DNA of 8,916 nt. It comes from Bacteroidia bacterium. Its GTDB lineage: Bacteria; Bacteroidota; Bacteroidia; Chitinophagales; Saprospiraceae. The number at the start of each line of letters is the position of its first letter. Within the stretch, counting starts at the first letter, position 1. Below, one piece after another: positions 1-5,906 of the stretch. The position numbers and the translations under genes are program-made. The stretch spans positions 1-8,916 of the forward strand of contig JAUIIF010000152.1 in NCBI GenBank assembly GCA_030431945.1, read 5' to 3'. The notes beneath the pieces were generated by a model. The model made no database searches. It saw nothing but the letters and a program-made list of their open reading frames with translations, and had not been told where the DNA came from.

Positions 1-599
1 CTGATCTGGACTGGATCAATACCGCCCTGATGGCGTTCGAGCTTCCGCGCGACCTCGAAGCGTACCAGGCCGTCGCCAACGCCCGGGCGGCCCTGTCCGG
101 TGATGCATCCGCCGAGGAGGCCACAGAGCCGGCCCCGGCCAAACCCATCGACTGGAACCTGATCGGCACCGACGGGGCCAGTGAGGTGGTTGTCCGGACA
201 GTTGATGGACGCATTGTGCTGAGTCTCTGGCCGGACGTTGCGCCGGCTACCGTCTCCAGCTTCCTGGAACTGGTCAAGTCCGGTTACTACGACGGTAAGG
301 TCTTTCACCGGGTCGTCCCGAATTTCGTGGCGCAGGGAGGCGGCCCCCTGGGAAATGGTTACGGAGCCGAAGACTTCACGATTCGCACGGAAACGCCCGG
401 TGTGCACTGGGACCGGGCCGGGCTGGTCGGCATGGCCAGCTCCGGAAAAGACACGGAAGGCGTCCAGTTTTTCATTACCCACCGGGCCACGCCACACCTG
501 GACGGCAACTATACCATTTTCGGTGCCGTTACGGAAGGGCAGGAGCTGGTGGACAAGCTGACGGCAGGCAGCCGGATCGAGAGCATTACCCTACGGTAA
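1..599 (+). CDS. Cyclophilin-type peptidyl-prolyl cis-trans isomerase, C-terminal part (5' end outside window)
   Basis: Catalyses cis-trans isomerisation of Xaa-Pro bonds during protein folding. The reading frame is open from base 3, and nothing at the ATG at base 30 looks like a real start, so I treat the gene as 5'-partial. Counting that ATG as residue 1, a short helical stretch (1-24) is followed by a low-complexity Ala/Glu/Pro linker (about 25-40) and a complete cyclophilin domain (about 50-189). Active-site equivalents are visible: Arg94 and Phe99 in FHRVVPNF, Gln102, and the QFFIT strand at 146-150. The Trp that binds cyclosporin in human CypA is His156 here (HLDGNY), as in many bacterial homologues. 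The helical lead-in suggests a longer protein, perhaps with HEAT-like helical repeats as in some Bacteroidota homologues; that is inference. Cellular location cannot be judged without the N-terminus. The stop is TAA at 597-599. Confidence 0.9.
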   Translation, partial: DLDWINTALMAFELPRDLEAYQAVANARAALSGDASAEEATEPAPAKPIDWNLIGTDGASEVVVRTVDGRIVLSLWPDVAPATVSSFLELVKSGYYDGKVFHRVVPNFVAQGGGPLGNGYGAEDFTIRTETPGVHWDRAGLVGMASSGKDTEGVQFFITHRATPHLDGNYTIFGAVTEGQELVDKLTAGSRIESITLR

Positions 600-663
600 C
601 CGCTGCGCACCATCGGGGCTGCTTACCCTGCTTTTTTACCATTTTTTGCACCGGCGTCCGCGC

Positions 664-688
664 CCGTAAAAGATGACTGGCCGTAAAA
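664..688 (+). repeat. Short direct repeat upstream of the DinB-like gene
   Basis: The octamer CCGTAAAA occurs at 664-671 and again at 681-688, with a 17-base period, ending 9 bases before the ATG at 698. It lies in the 98-base gap after the cyclophilin gene. The spacing is not a clean whole number of helical turns. It may be a regulator-binding pair or chance; the sequence alone does not decide. Confidence 0.25.
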
Positions 689-697
689 CCATACTTG

Positions 698-1534
698 ATG
701 AAACCCACTCCGATCATGGTCGGCGACTTGCTGTATCAGCTGGACATCCGCTTACTTGACCTGCTGCGCAGCCTGGCCCCCGGGGAATGGAACGCGCAGA
801 CGTTGGCTCCCCAGTGGAAGGTCAGGGACGTAGCGGCCCACCTGCTGGACGGAAACTTGCGGACGCTGTCCATGCTGCGGGATGGTTATTTCCCCCCGCC
901 ATCCGCACCCATAGATTCCTACGCTCAGTTGGTAAAACACCTCGATCAACTGAATGCGGATTGGATCACGGCCGCCCGGCGGCTGAGCCCGCAGGTAATC
1001 ATCGATTTGTTGGCCGCCACCGGAAGGGAATACAATGACTACCTGACCGCGCTCGATCCGGCGGCACCTGCTGTTTTCCCCGTCGCCTGGGCCGGGGAGG
1101 ACCAGAGCGCGAATTGGTTTCACCTGGCCCGGGAATACACCGAAAAGTGGCACCACCAGCAGCAAATCAGGGAGGCTACCGGTCGGCCGGGGGACTTACT
1201 TACGTACCCGCTTTATCATCCTTACCTGGATACTTCCGTACGCGCGCTGCCCTACCATTACCGGGAGGTTGCTGCCCCCTCCGGTACCACCATCGCCTTC
1301 CTGTTTCAGGGGGAGGAGGAAAAGTCCTGGTGGCTACTCAAGGTTCAGGAAGGGTGGGCGTTGCACACCGGGAAAGTGGCAGACCCCACTTGTGTAGTCC
1401 GGATTCCGGACGATTGTGCCTGGCGTATTTTTACGAAGGGCATTACACGCTCGGCAGCGCTGGCGCAAGCAACGATAACGGGCCCACGCCATCTGGGAGA
1501 GCCCGCATTTTCCTTGTTGGCCATCATGGGATAG
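698..1534 (+). CDS. DinB / maleylpyruvate isomerase-fold metal-dependent protein
   Basis: A 278-residue protein of the DinB/MDMPI superfamily, small helical-bundle enzymes that often use a thiol cofactor to isomerise or conjugate substrates. The helical domain covers about residues 8-165. His48 (in DVAAHLLDG), Glu149 and His153 (in EYTEKWHHQQQIREATG) fit the His...Glu-x3-His metal triad described for the mycothiol-dependent maleylpyruvate isomerase family. The Trp-His-x-Gln and 'REATGRPG' context is also characteristic. A C-terminal segment of about 100 residues (EEEKSWWLLKVQEGW, then a 'VADPTCVVRIPD' strand) resembles the SCP2-like C-terminal domain of such proteins. A TTG at 695 could add one residue, but ATG at 698 is preferred. 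Mycothiol is an actinobacterial thiol, so the cofactor here is probably another thiol, or none. Substrate unknown. It sits between two metabolic/folding genes, and 57 bases separate it from the next start. Confidence 0.8.
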   Translation: MKPTPIMVGDLLYQLDIRLLDLLRSLAPGEWNAQTLAPQWKVRDVAAHLLDGNLRTLSMLRDGYFPPPSAPIDSYAQLVKHLDQLNADWITAARRLSPQVIIDLLAATGREYNDYLTALDPAAPAVFPVAWAGEDQSANWFHLAREYTEKWHHQQQIREATGRPGDLLTYPLYHPYLDTSVRALPYHYREVAAPSGTTIAFLFQGEEEKSWWLLKVQEGWALHTGKVADPTCVVRIPDDCAWRIFTKGITRSAALAQATITGPRHLGEPAFSLLAIMG

Positions 1535-1551
1535 AACTATTTGCCACCGAA

Positions 1552-1558
1552 TACCTTG
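1552..1558 (+). promoter_or_regulatory. Possible degenerate -7 element for the M20D gene
   Basis: TACCTTG resembles the Bacteroidota -7 consensus TAnnTTTG with one T missing. It lies 33 bases before the GTG start at 1592, in the 57-base gap after the DinB-like gene. I see no convincing upstream -33 TTTG at the usual spacing, so this is a weak call. Confidence 0.25.
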
Positions 1559-1591
1559 TTTACAATTTTACCTGACGTTAAACCAGCCTCC

Positions 1592-2791
1592 GTGTCTTTC
1601 ACTGACCTTCAACGCCGCATTACTGACGCCGCCCGTGCCCAGGCGGCGCAGACCGTTGCCCACCGCCGGCACCTGCACCGGAACCCGGAACTGAGCTTCG
1701 AGGAATACGAAACCCAGGCCTACCTCGAACAACAGCTGACTGACCTGGGGGTACCTGTCCGGCAAGTAGCGGGAACGGGACTGATTGCCGAAATCACCGG
1801 GGAAGGGGGCAGCGGAAACGTGGTGGCCCTGCGGGCAGACATTGACGCGCTGCCCATTCAGGAAGCCAATGAGACGAGCTACCGCTCGCAGCGGGCGGGT
1901 GTGATGCACGCCTGTGGGCATGACGTTCACGCCAGTAGCCTACTCGGAACGGCGGCCATCCTGCAGGGGGTGAAGGCTTATTTCCCGGGTAAAGTACGCC
2001 TGTTGTTTCAACCTGGCGAAGAAAAGCTGCCGGGGGGCGCCACCCTGATGATTAAGGACGGGGCGCTGGAAAAACCACGGCCGGCGGCCATTTTTGGCCA
2101 GCACGTCCATCCGCCACTACCCGCCGGCACCGTCGGCTTCCGCCCCGGAATCTATATGGCCAGTACGGATGAGCTTTACCTGACCATCAGGGGGCGGGGC
2201 GGACACGGTGCCATGCCGCATCAGGCCGTAGACCCGGTCGTGATCACCGCACAGGTCGTCACGGCCATTCAACAACTGATTAGCCGGCAAACGGACCCAA
2301 CCCTGCCGGCAGTGATCACTTTCGGACGCATCGAGAGCGAAGGCGGTGCCACCAACGTAATCCCCAACGCCGTAAAACTTCAGGGTACCCTGCGGACGCT
2401 CGACGAAAAATGGCGCAAAGAACTGCACCAGCGTCTGGAGAAACTGGTGACGGGCATCGCCGCGGCCCTGGGCGGGAGCGCAGAACTGGAGATCGGCCAT
2501 GGCTACCCCTTTCTGAAAAATGATGAGCCGCTCACGCGCTGGGCCTGGGAGGAGGCCCGCCGCTTTCTGGGGGAAGACCGCGCCGTGGAGCTCCCCATCC
2601 GTATGACCGGTGAAGATTTCGCCTTTTACAGCCACCACCTCCCCGCCTGTTTCTACCGCCTGGGGGTAGGTAATCCGGACCGGGGCATCAACAGCCCCGT
2701 CCACACCGATACTTTTGACGTAGACGAAGCCTGCCTGGAAACCGGGAGCGGACTGATGGCCTGGCTGGCCGTACGCCAACTGCAAGGGTAA
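1592..2791 (+). CDS. M20D family amidohydrolase (N-acyl-amino-acid amidohydrolase / carboxypeptidase-like)
   Basis: A zinc/manganese-type M20D hydrolase that cleaves amide bonds, for example in N-acyl-amino acids or similar conjugates; the exact substrate cannot be read from sequence. From the chosen GTG (399 residues) the motifs appear in order: HRRHLHRNPELSFEEYE near residues 24-40; RADIDALP at 82-89; MHACGHDVH at 105-113, giving Cys108 and His110; FQPGEE at 140-145, giving the Glu pair at 143-144; His171 in the QHVHP motif; the dimerisation-domain GRGGHGAMPH at 201-210; MTGEDFAFY near 338-346; and His371 in SPVHTDTF. All five expected metal ligands and the general-base Glu are present, so it should be active. 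The frame stays open up to a TTG at 1541, but the extra 17 residues are unlike the family. GTG gives the usual length and begins just before the first conserved helix. No signal peptide is seen, so it is probably cytoplasmic. There is no Shine-Dalgarno. Confidence 0.92.
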   Translation: MSFTDLQRRITDAARAQAAQTVAHRRHLHRNPELSFEEYETQAYLEQQLTDLGVPVRQVAGTGLIAEITGEGGSGNVVALRADIDALPIQEANETSYRSQRAGVMHACGHDVHASSLLGTAAILQGVKAYFPGKVRLLFQPGEEKLPGGATLMIKDGALEKPRPAAIFGQHVHPPLPAGTVGFRPGIYMASTDELYLTIRGRGGHGAMPHQAVDPVVITAQVVTAIQQLISRQTDPTLPAVITFGRIESEGGATNVIPNAVKLQGTLRTLDEKWRKELHQRLEKLVTGIAAALGGSAELEIGHGYPFLKNDEPLTRWAWEEARRFLGEDRAVELPIRMTGEDFAFYSHHLPACFYRLGVGNPDRGINSPVHTDTFDVDEACLETGSGLMAWLAVRQLQG

Positions 2792-2819
2792 GAGGGGTGC
2801 CTACCTCCCGTTTGTCCCT

Positions 2820-2827
2820 TACCTTTG
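2820..2827 (+). promoter_or_regulatory. Bacteroidota -7 promoter element of rsmA (likely leaderless transcript)
   Basis: TACCTTTG is an exact match to the phylum-specific -7 consensus TAnnTTTG used by the primary sigma factor of Bacteroidota. It ends only five bases before the rsmA ATG at 2833. Since transcription normally starts a few bases after this element, the mRNA should begin at or within a base or two of the ATG. This also supports the ATG at 2833 over the upstream GTG at 2797, which would lie before the promoter. No clear -33 TTTG is present at standard spacing. Confidence 0.6.
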
Positions 2828-2832
2828 CCCGC

Positions 2833-3603
2833 ATGCGCGCAAAGAAGTCTTACGGACAACATTTTCTGACCAACGAACACTACGCTCACCAGATCGCCCA
2901 CGCCCTGGAGCTGACGGATCAGTATGACCACGTACTGGAAGTAGGCCCCGGCCAGGGCATGCTGACCAAACACCTGCTGGAACGTAAAGATGCCTTCGAG
3001 CTCAGCGTCAGCGAAGCAGACAAGGATATGGTCGCTTACCTGGAAGAGCACTACCCCGAATTGCGGGACCGCATTATTCCGGGCGACTTTCTGAAGGCCG
3101 ACTTCGGGAAGATTTTTGGCGCGCAACCTTTTGGCCTGATTGGCAACTACCCGTACAACATCAGCAGCCAGATCATGATTAAAATGCTGGACAATTACCA
3201 GCAGATTCCCGAAATGGTGGGCATGTTCCAGAAGGAGGTCGCCGATCGGGTACTCGCCGGCGAGGGAAGCAAAATTTACGGCGTGATCGGGGTACTCGTA
3301 CAGTGCCGGTACGAACCCTCCCTGGTGCTGAACGTGAGCCGGGGCAACTTCAATCCGCCCCCGCGGGTGGAAAGTGCCGTCATTCGCCTGGTGCGCCGGG
3401 CGGAGCCGCTGGTGCCGGACGAAAAATGGGGGCGCTTCAAGCACATCGTCAAATCGGCCTTCGGGATGCGGCGGAAAATGTTACGGAACAGCCTCAAATC
3501 GGCCTTCCCGGATGAGGTGCTGGCCGACGAATTCTTCCAGCGCCGGCCCGAACAGGTCAGTCTGGCGGATTTCGTACGCCTGACGTTACAACCGGAACGG
3601 TAA
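2833..3603 (+). CDS. rsmA: 16S rRNA (adenine(1518)-N(6)/adenine(1519)-N(6))-dimethyltransferase
   Basis: RsmA (KsgA) uses S-adenosylmethionine to dimethylate two adjacent adenines in the 3'-terminal helix of 16S rRNA, a late checkpoint in 30S subunit assembly; it acts in the cytoplasm. The 256-residue protein begins with the family's typical N-terminus (RAKKSYGQHFL). The SAM-binding motif I is EVGPGQG (36-42), the acidic residue of motif II is Glu61 (SEAD), an Asp at 85 lies in GDFL, and the catalytic motif IV is NYPY (105-108) followed by NISSQ. A QKEVADR segment (133-139), the FNPPPRVES motif (173-181) and the basic RRKMLRN helix (213-219) complete the family signature. The frame stays open to a GTG at 2797, but that adds 12 atypical residues and precedes the promoter. 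It follows the M20D gene by 41 bases and has its own promoter. Its TAA directly abuts the stop of the convergent FKBP gene. Confidence 0.97.
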   Translation: MRAKKSYGQHFLTNEHYAHQIAHALELTDQYDHVLEVGPGQGMLTKHLLERKDAFELSVSEADKDMVAYLEEHYPELRDRIIPGDFLKADFGKIFGAQPFGLIGNYPYNISSQIMIKMLDNYQQIPEMVGMFQKEVADRVLAGEGSKIYGVIGVLVQCRYEPSLVLNVSRGNFNPPPRVESAVIRLVRRAEPLVPDEKWGRFKHIVKSAFGMRRKMLRNSLKSAFPDEVLADEFFQRRPEQVSLADFVRLTLQPER

Positions 3604-4179
3604 TCACTCTTCGAAAATCTCGATGTCTTCAATCACGAACTCGAGGACCGTGTGGGCGGGGACGAGGGTATCGCCGCGGCCGTTTACCAGCCCCTCCGCG
3701 CCGTAGGCCAGGTCGCTGGGGGTCAGAATGCGGATACGCCCGCCCGGTTTGATCCGCAGCAGGGCAAGGTTCCAGGCGGGGATGAGCTGGCCGACCGTAA
3801 AGCGCAGCGGTGCTCCACGGCGGCGGCTGTTGTCGAACTCCCGCCCGTCCAGAAAATTGCCGCGGTAGTGGGCCTCGACGATGTCTCCCTCCGTCAACGG
3901 CGTGAAAGTGCCGGAGTCCAGTATTTCGTAAAAATAACCTTCCGGAGCAGCGTAGACGTCGTAATGCTGATCGATGGCCCGGTTAATCATGGCATTGCGC
4001 TGGCGGCCGGCCAGGTCAGTAGAAGGGCTCAACTCACTGATCAGTCGCTCCTCAATGGCCGTAGCCGCAGCGGCATCTTGGGGGGGCGCGGACGCCGGTG
4101 CCGGGGAAGAATTAGTGCAGGCAAAGACGAAGATCAGCGGGAAGAACCCGAGGCAACGGATTAAGGAACGGAGCATCAT
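3604..4179 (-). CDS. FKBP-type peptidyl-prolyl cis-trans isomerase, probable lipoprotein
   Basis: A 191-residue prolyl isomerase that should act on the envelope. The N-terminus is a short basic region and hydrophobic stretch ending in VFAC, so Cys21 is a plausible though not canonical lipidation site, followed by an Ala/Ser/Pro-rich tether (22-40) and a helical spacer. The FKBP domain spans about 80-191. Pocket residues known from human FKBP12 have counterparts: Tyr105, Phe115-Asp116, Phe127, Leu132-Ile133, Trp136, Tyr159 (in DLAYG) and Phe181. It therefore looks catalytically competent. It resembles the periplasmic FKBP lipoproteins common in Bacteroidota (GldI of gliding flavobacteria is one), but assigning it to gliding would be speculation. 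The start is ATGATG, with AGGAG directly adjacent at 4184-4180; the second ATG (4176) is an equally possible start. It lies 20 bases after the exported protein at 4200-4979, so they are probably co-transcribed. Confidence 0.92.
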   Translation of the reverse strand: MMLRSLIRCLGFFPLIFVFACTNSSPAPASAPPQDAAAATAIEERLISELSPSTDLAGRQRNAMINRAIDQHYDVYAAPEGYFYEILDSGTFTPLTEGDIVEAHYRGNFLDGREFDNSRRRGAPLRFTVGQLIPAWNLALLRIKPGGRIRILTPSDLAYGAEGLVNGRGDTLVPAHTVLEFVIEDIEIFEE

Positions 4180-4199
4180 CTCCTGCGAAAGTTCAGCGA

Positions 4200-4979
4200 T
4201 TAGTTAAATAAGGTTTCCGCCTTTTCGAATATCCGGACGAGATCTTCGTCTCGCGTTACCTTAAGCTTTTCTGCTTTGATGTACTTAAGCAGCTGTGTCT
4301 TGAACCCGAGGTCTTCCGCGATGTTTTTGGCGGTCATTTTCAGGGGGAGGAAATCACCGTCCACCATGGCAAAATACAGGGATTTGGCACTGAAGCGACG
4401 GAGTTTCAGGGTCCGGCCTACGTCCTGGACGACCTTCTCGTCGTTGATGATGTCATAAACCATGGTACAGGTGATGTAGTCCCCGCGGTGGATGATCTGA
4501 GCGTACCGGTCTCTGAATTTCGGGTTGATTCCCCGGCCGTAGATGTGCTTGCTGCCATCTTCGAGTGTGACTTCTGCCCGCAGGAAATTAGCGGGGTTGA
4601 GTTCCCTGATCTGGCCGTCCGGGGCGTAGTATTCGAACTGGCTGGTAAAGCCGTTCAGGTTGGCACTGTCCAGCGGGTACTGATTCAGGGTGGCATCAAA
4701 GAGTACCACCTTGCGGAATTCCGGATAACGGTACGGCGTACCCCGTACGTCTGCGTAACGATCCGGGTCAATCAGCCGGCTGGCTTCGATGAGGTAAGCC
4801 GCGGCGCCCTGGTCACCTGCGGGGAGGCTATCGACGGGCAGGGAACTTTGGTGGGCCGGCCGGAAGTGGTGTTGCCGGACACTGGCGACCATTTGTTCCA
4901 TGTGCTGTGCGTCAGATTGTCCGCACGTAGGCAGGACCACGGACACCAAGAAGAGGGAAAGAATCGTTTTAAATAGCAT
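4200..4979 (-). CDS. Exported protein of unknown function
   Basis: I do not recognise this 259-residue protein as a named family. The start chosen is the ATG at 4979, because MLFKTILSLFLVSVVLPTCGQ is a clear signal peptide; the frame extends upstream to 5063, but those residues precede the signal and look non-coding. The Cys at residue 19 is preceded by Pro-Thr, which is not a good lipobox, so export by signal peptidase I to the periplasm or beyond is more likely. The mature protein is mixed alpha/beta. An aromatic, charged central region includes a 'FEYYAPDGQIREL' strand and a 'KHIYGRGINPKFRDRY' segment. A lysine-rich C-terminus (about 205-259) resembles a helical domain. There are no catalytic motifs I can name. 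It heads a probable two-gene operon with the FKBP lipoprotein, 20 bases downstream, which suggests a shared envelope role (inference). It is divergent from the MORN lipoprotein gene. Confidence 0.8.
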   Translation of the reverse strand: MLFKTILSLFLVSVVLPTCGQSDAQHMEQMVASVRQHHFRPAHQSSLPVDSLPAGDQGAAAYLIEASRLIDPDRYADVRGTPYRYPEFRKVVLFDATLNQYPLDSANLNGFTSQFEYYAPDGQIRELNPANFLRAEVTLEDGSKHIYGRGINPKFRDRYAQIIHRGDYITCTMVYDIINDEKVVQDVGRTLKLRRFSAKSLYFAMVDGDFLPLKMTAKNIAEDLGFKTQLLKYIKAEKLKVTRDEDLVRIFEKAETLFN

Positions 4980-5038
4980 TGGGATCTGAATTTCCAGTTG
5001 TAAAGCTACGATAATGAAATCTTTGTTTTTTGTTTCCC

Positions 5039-5171
5039 CCCTGCTGGTGCAGGGTAATCGCACGCTCGCTCATCAGCCGCAATGCGGGGAACGAGCTGGT
5101 TTGCCCGTCGAGGGAGCGGGTAGCAAAACCACTATTCTGCAGTCGGGGCAGGCCGCAGTGCGTTCGCCCCG
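5039..5171. other. Tandem hairpin block in the divergent intergenic region
   Basis: Four inverted repeats follow each other. (1) CCCTGC at 5039-5044 pairs perfectly with 5049-5054 around a TGGT loop. (2) GCTCG at 5064-5068 pairs with 5092-5096, enclosing CCGC/GCGG (5077-5080 with 5084-5087, loop AAT). (3) TGGTTTGCCCG at 5097-5107 pairs with 5117-5131 (CGGG, then GCAAAACCA) with small bulges and a nine-base loop. (4) CGGGGC at 5144-5149 pairs with 5166-5171, and its loop contains the GTG start at 5158. No U-tract follows, so these are not simple terminators. Possibilities are a structured leader of the lipoprotein mRNA, a small RNA, or a dispersed intergenic repeat. I matched no known riboswitch, 6S, SRP or tRNA signature. 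The strand of action is not known. Confidence 0.5.
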
Positions 5172-5823
5172 GCCGGTACGTTTCCCCTTCTTTCTTCTGC
5201 CCTGCCTGTCGCTGCTGCTGCTGGTAACCGCCTGTGGTCCAAAAATCGAAACCATCGAAGAAGTGGATGCCCTGGGCTACAAAACCACTTTTCAGGTTGA
5301 CCCTGCTACCGGACAAAAACAGGGGGTTTCTCAGCAGTTCGACCCTCAGGGCAATCTGGTGTACGAAGAAATGTACGTCGATGACCGGTTGAACGGCCAG
5401 CGAAAGATTTATGGCCCCGAGGGCAACCTGCTGGTGCTGGAGAACTACGTCGACGATCAGTTTGCCGGAGAATACCTCAACTACGATGAGGAGGGTAACC
5501 TTACGCTGAAGGGACAGTACATCAACGGAGCGATGAATAAAGCCTGGTTTCAGTACTACGCTGATGGCAAGGTGATGGAGTCGGTTACCTTCGTGGACAA
5601 CGCCACGCGCGGTCCTTTCCGGGAGTGGTACGAGAACGGCATGCCGAAGGCCAGCGGCGTGTATGCTCCGGAAAGCAAGGAGGACGGCTTACTGCACCTG
5701 TACCTGGAAACGGGCGGTTTGGAAAGGGTTATGCAGTGCTCCATCGGTATGTGCCAGACCGTCTGGACGCCCGATAGCACGGGCACGGCTCCGGAAGGGG
5801 TGGACATGACCCGCCCGGAATAG
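5158..5823 (+). CDS. MORN/YwqK-repeat lipoprotein
   Basis: A 221-residue predicted lipoprotein. From the GTG at 5158 the N-terminus is Arg-containing, followed by FPFFLLPCLSLLLLVTAC, a textbook lipobox (Val-Thr-Ala-Cys26). The mature part is built of five or six repeats of about 22-24 residues with the pattern Gly-x-x-x-x-Tyr...Gly-Asn-Leu...Tyr-hydrophobic-Asp/Asn, for example QQFDPQGNLVYEEMYVDD and LNYDEEGNLTLKGQYING. This is the MORN-like repeat found in YwqK proteins. Databases often label such proteins 'toxin-antitoxin system YwqK family antitoxin', but no toxin gene is adjacent and I do not adopt that role; a surface or periplasmic scaffold is more likely. The frame is open up to an ATG at 5014. 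That start would place about 70 residues before the lipobox and translate the hairpin block, so I reject it. The start codon sits in a predicted hairpin loop, a possible translational control. porQ follows after 83 bases. Confidence 0.88.
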   Translation: MRSPRPVRFPFFLLPCLSLLLLVTACGPKIETIEEVDALGYKTTFQVDPATGQKQGVSQQFDPQGNLVYEEMYVDDRLNGQRKIYGPEGNLLVLENYVDDQFAGEYLNYDEEGNLTLKGQYINGAMNKAWFQYYADGKVMESVTFVDNATRGPFREWYENGMPKASGVYAPESKEDGLLHLYLETGGLERVMQCSIGMCQTVWTPDSTGTAPEGVDMTRPE

Positions 5824-5890
5824 GGCGGACAAGGACTACCGGGCGCGCGACCAAAGCCACCTTTTCTTCCCTTACCCTATCTATGCACCG

Positions 5891-5897
5891 TACCTTG
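5891..5897 (+). promoter_or_regulatory. Possible -7 promoter element of porQ
   Basis: TACCTTG matches the Bacteroidota -7 consensus TAnnTTTG except for one missing T, and ends nine bases before the porQ ATG at 5907. A T-rich stretch (TTTTCTTCC) lies at 5862-5870, slightly farther upstream than a standard -33 box. If used, the transcript would carry a leader of only a few bases, as proposed for rsmA. It would also exclude the in-frame ATG at 5883 as a start. Confidence 0.35.
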
Positions 5898-5906
5898 TGC
5901 TTTACG

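Noticed and set aside
1114..1575. 153-codon plus-strand frame inside the DinB-like gene
   Set aside because: It overlaps the better-supported frame that carries the metal triad and C-terminal domain, shows no domain of its own, and does not look like a frameshifted continuation.
2653..3444. Long open frame of 263 codons on the minus strand
   Set aside because: It is antisense to the M20D gene end and to rsmA, which carry full family signatures. The antisense translation has no motif. High GC content explains such shadows.
5014..5157. Upstream ATG (5014) as the start of the MORN lipoprotein
   Set aside because: It would put about 70 residues ahead of a textbook lipobox, which must be near the N-terminus, and would translate the hairpin block.
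4969..5316. Open frame of 115 codons on the minus strand across the divergent gap
   Set aside because: It overlaps the N-terminal coding part of the MORN lipoprotein and the hairpin block and runs into the start of the exported protein in another frame. It has no recognisable domain or signal peptide.
5158..5823. Toxin-antitoxin role for the YwqK-type protein
   Set aside because: The database family name is historical. The protein is a lipoprotein with MORN-like repeats, and no small toxin-like gene is adjacent.
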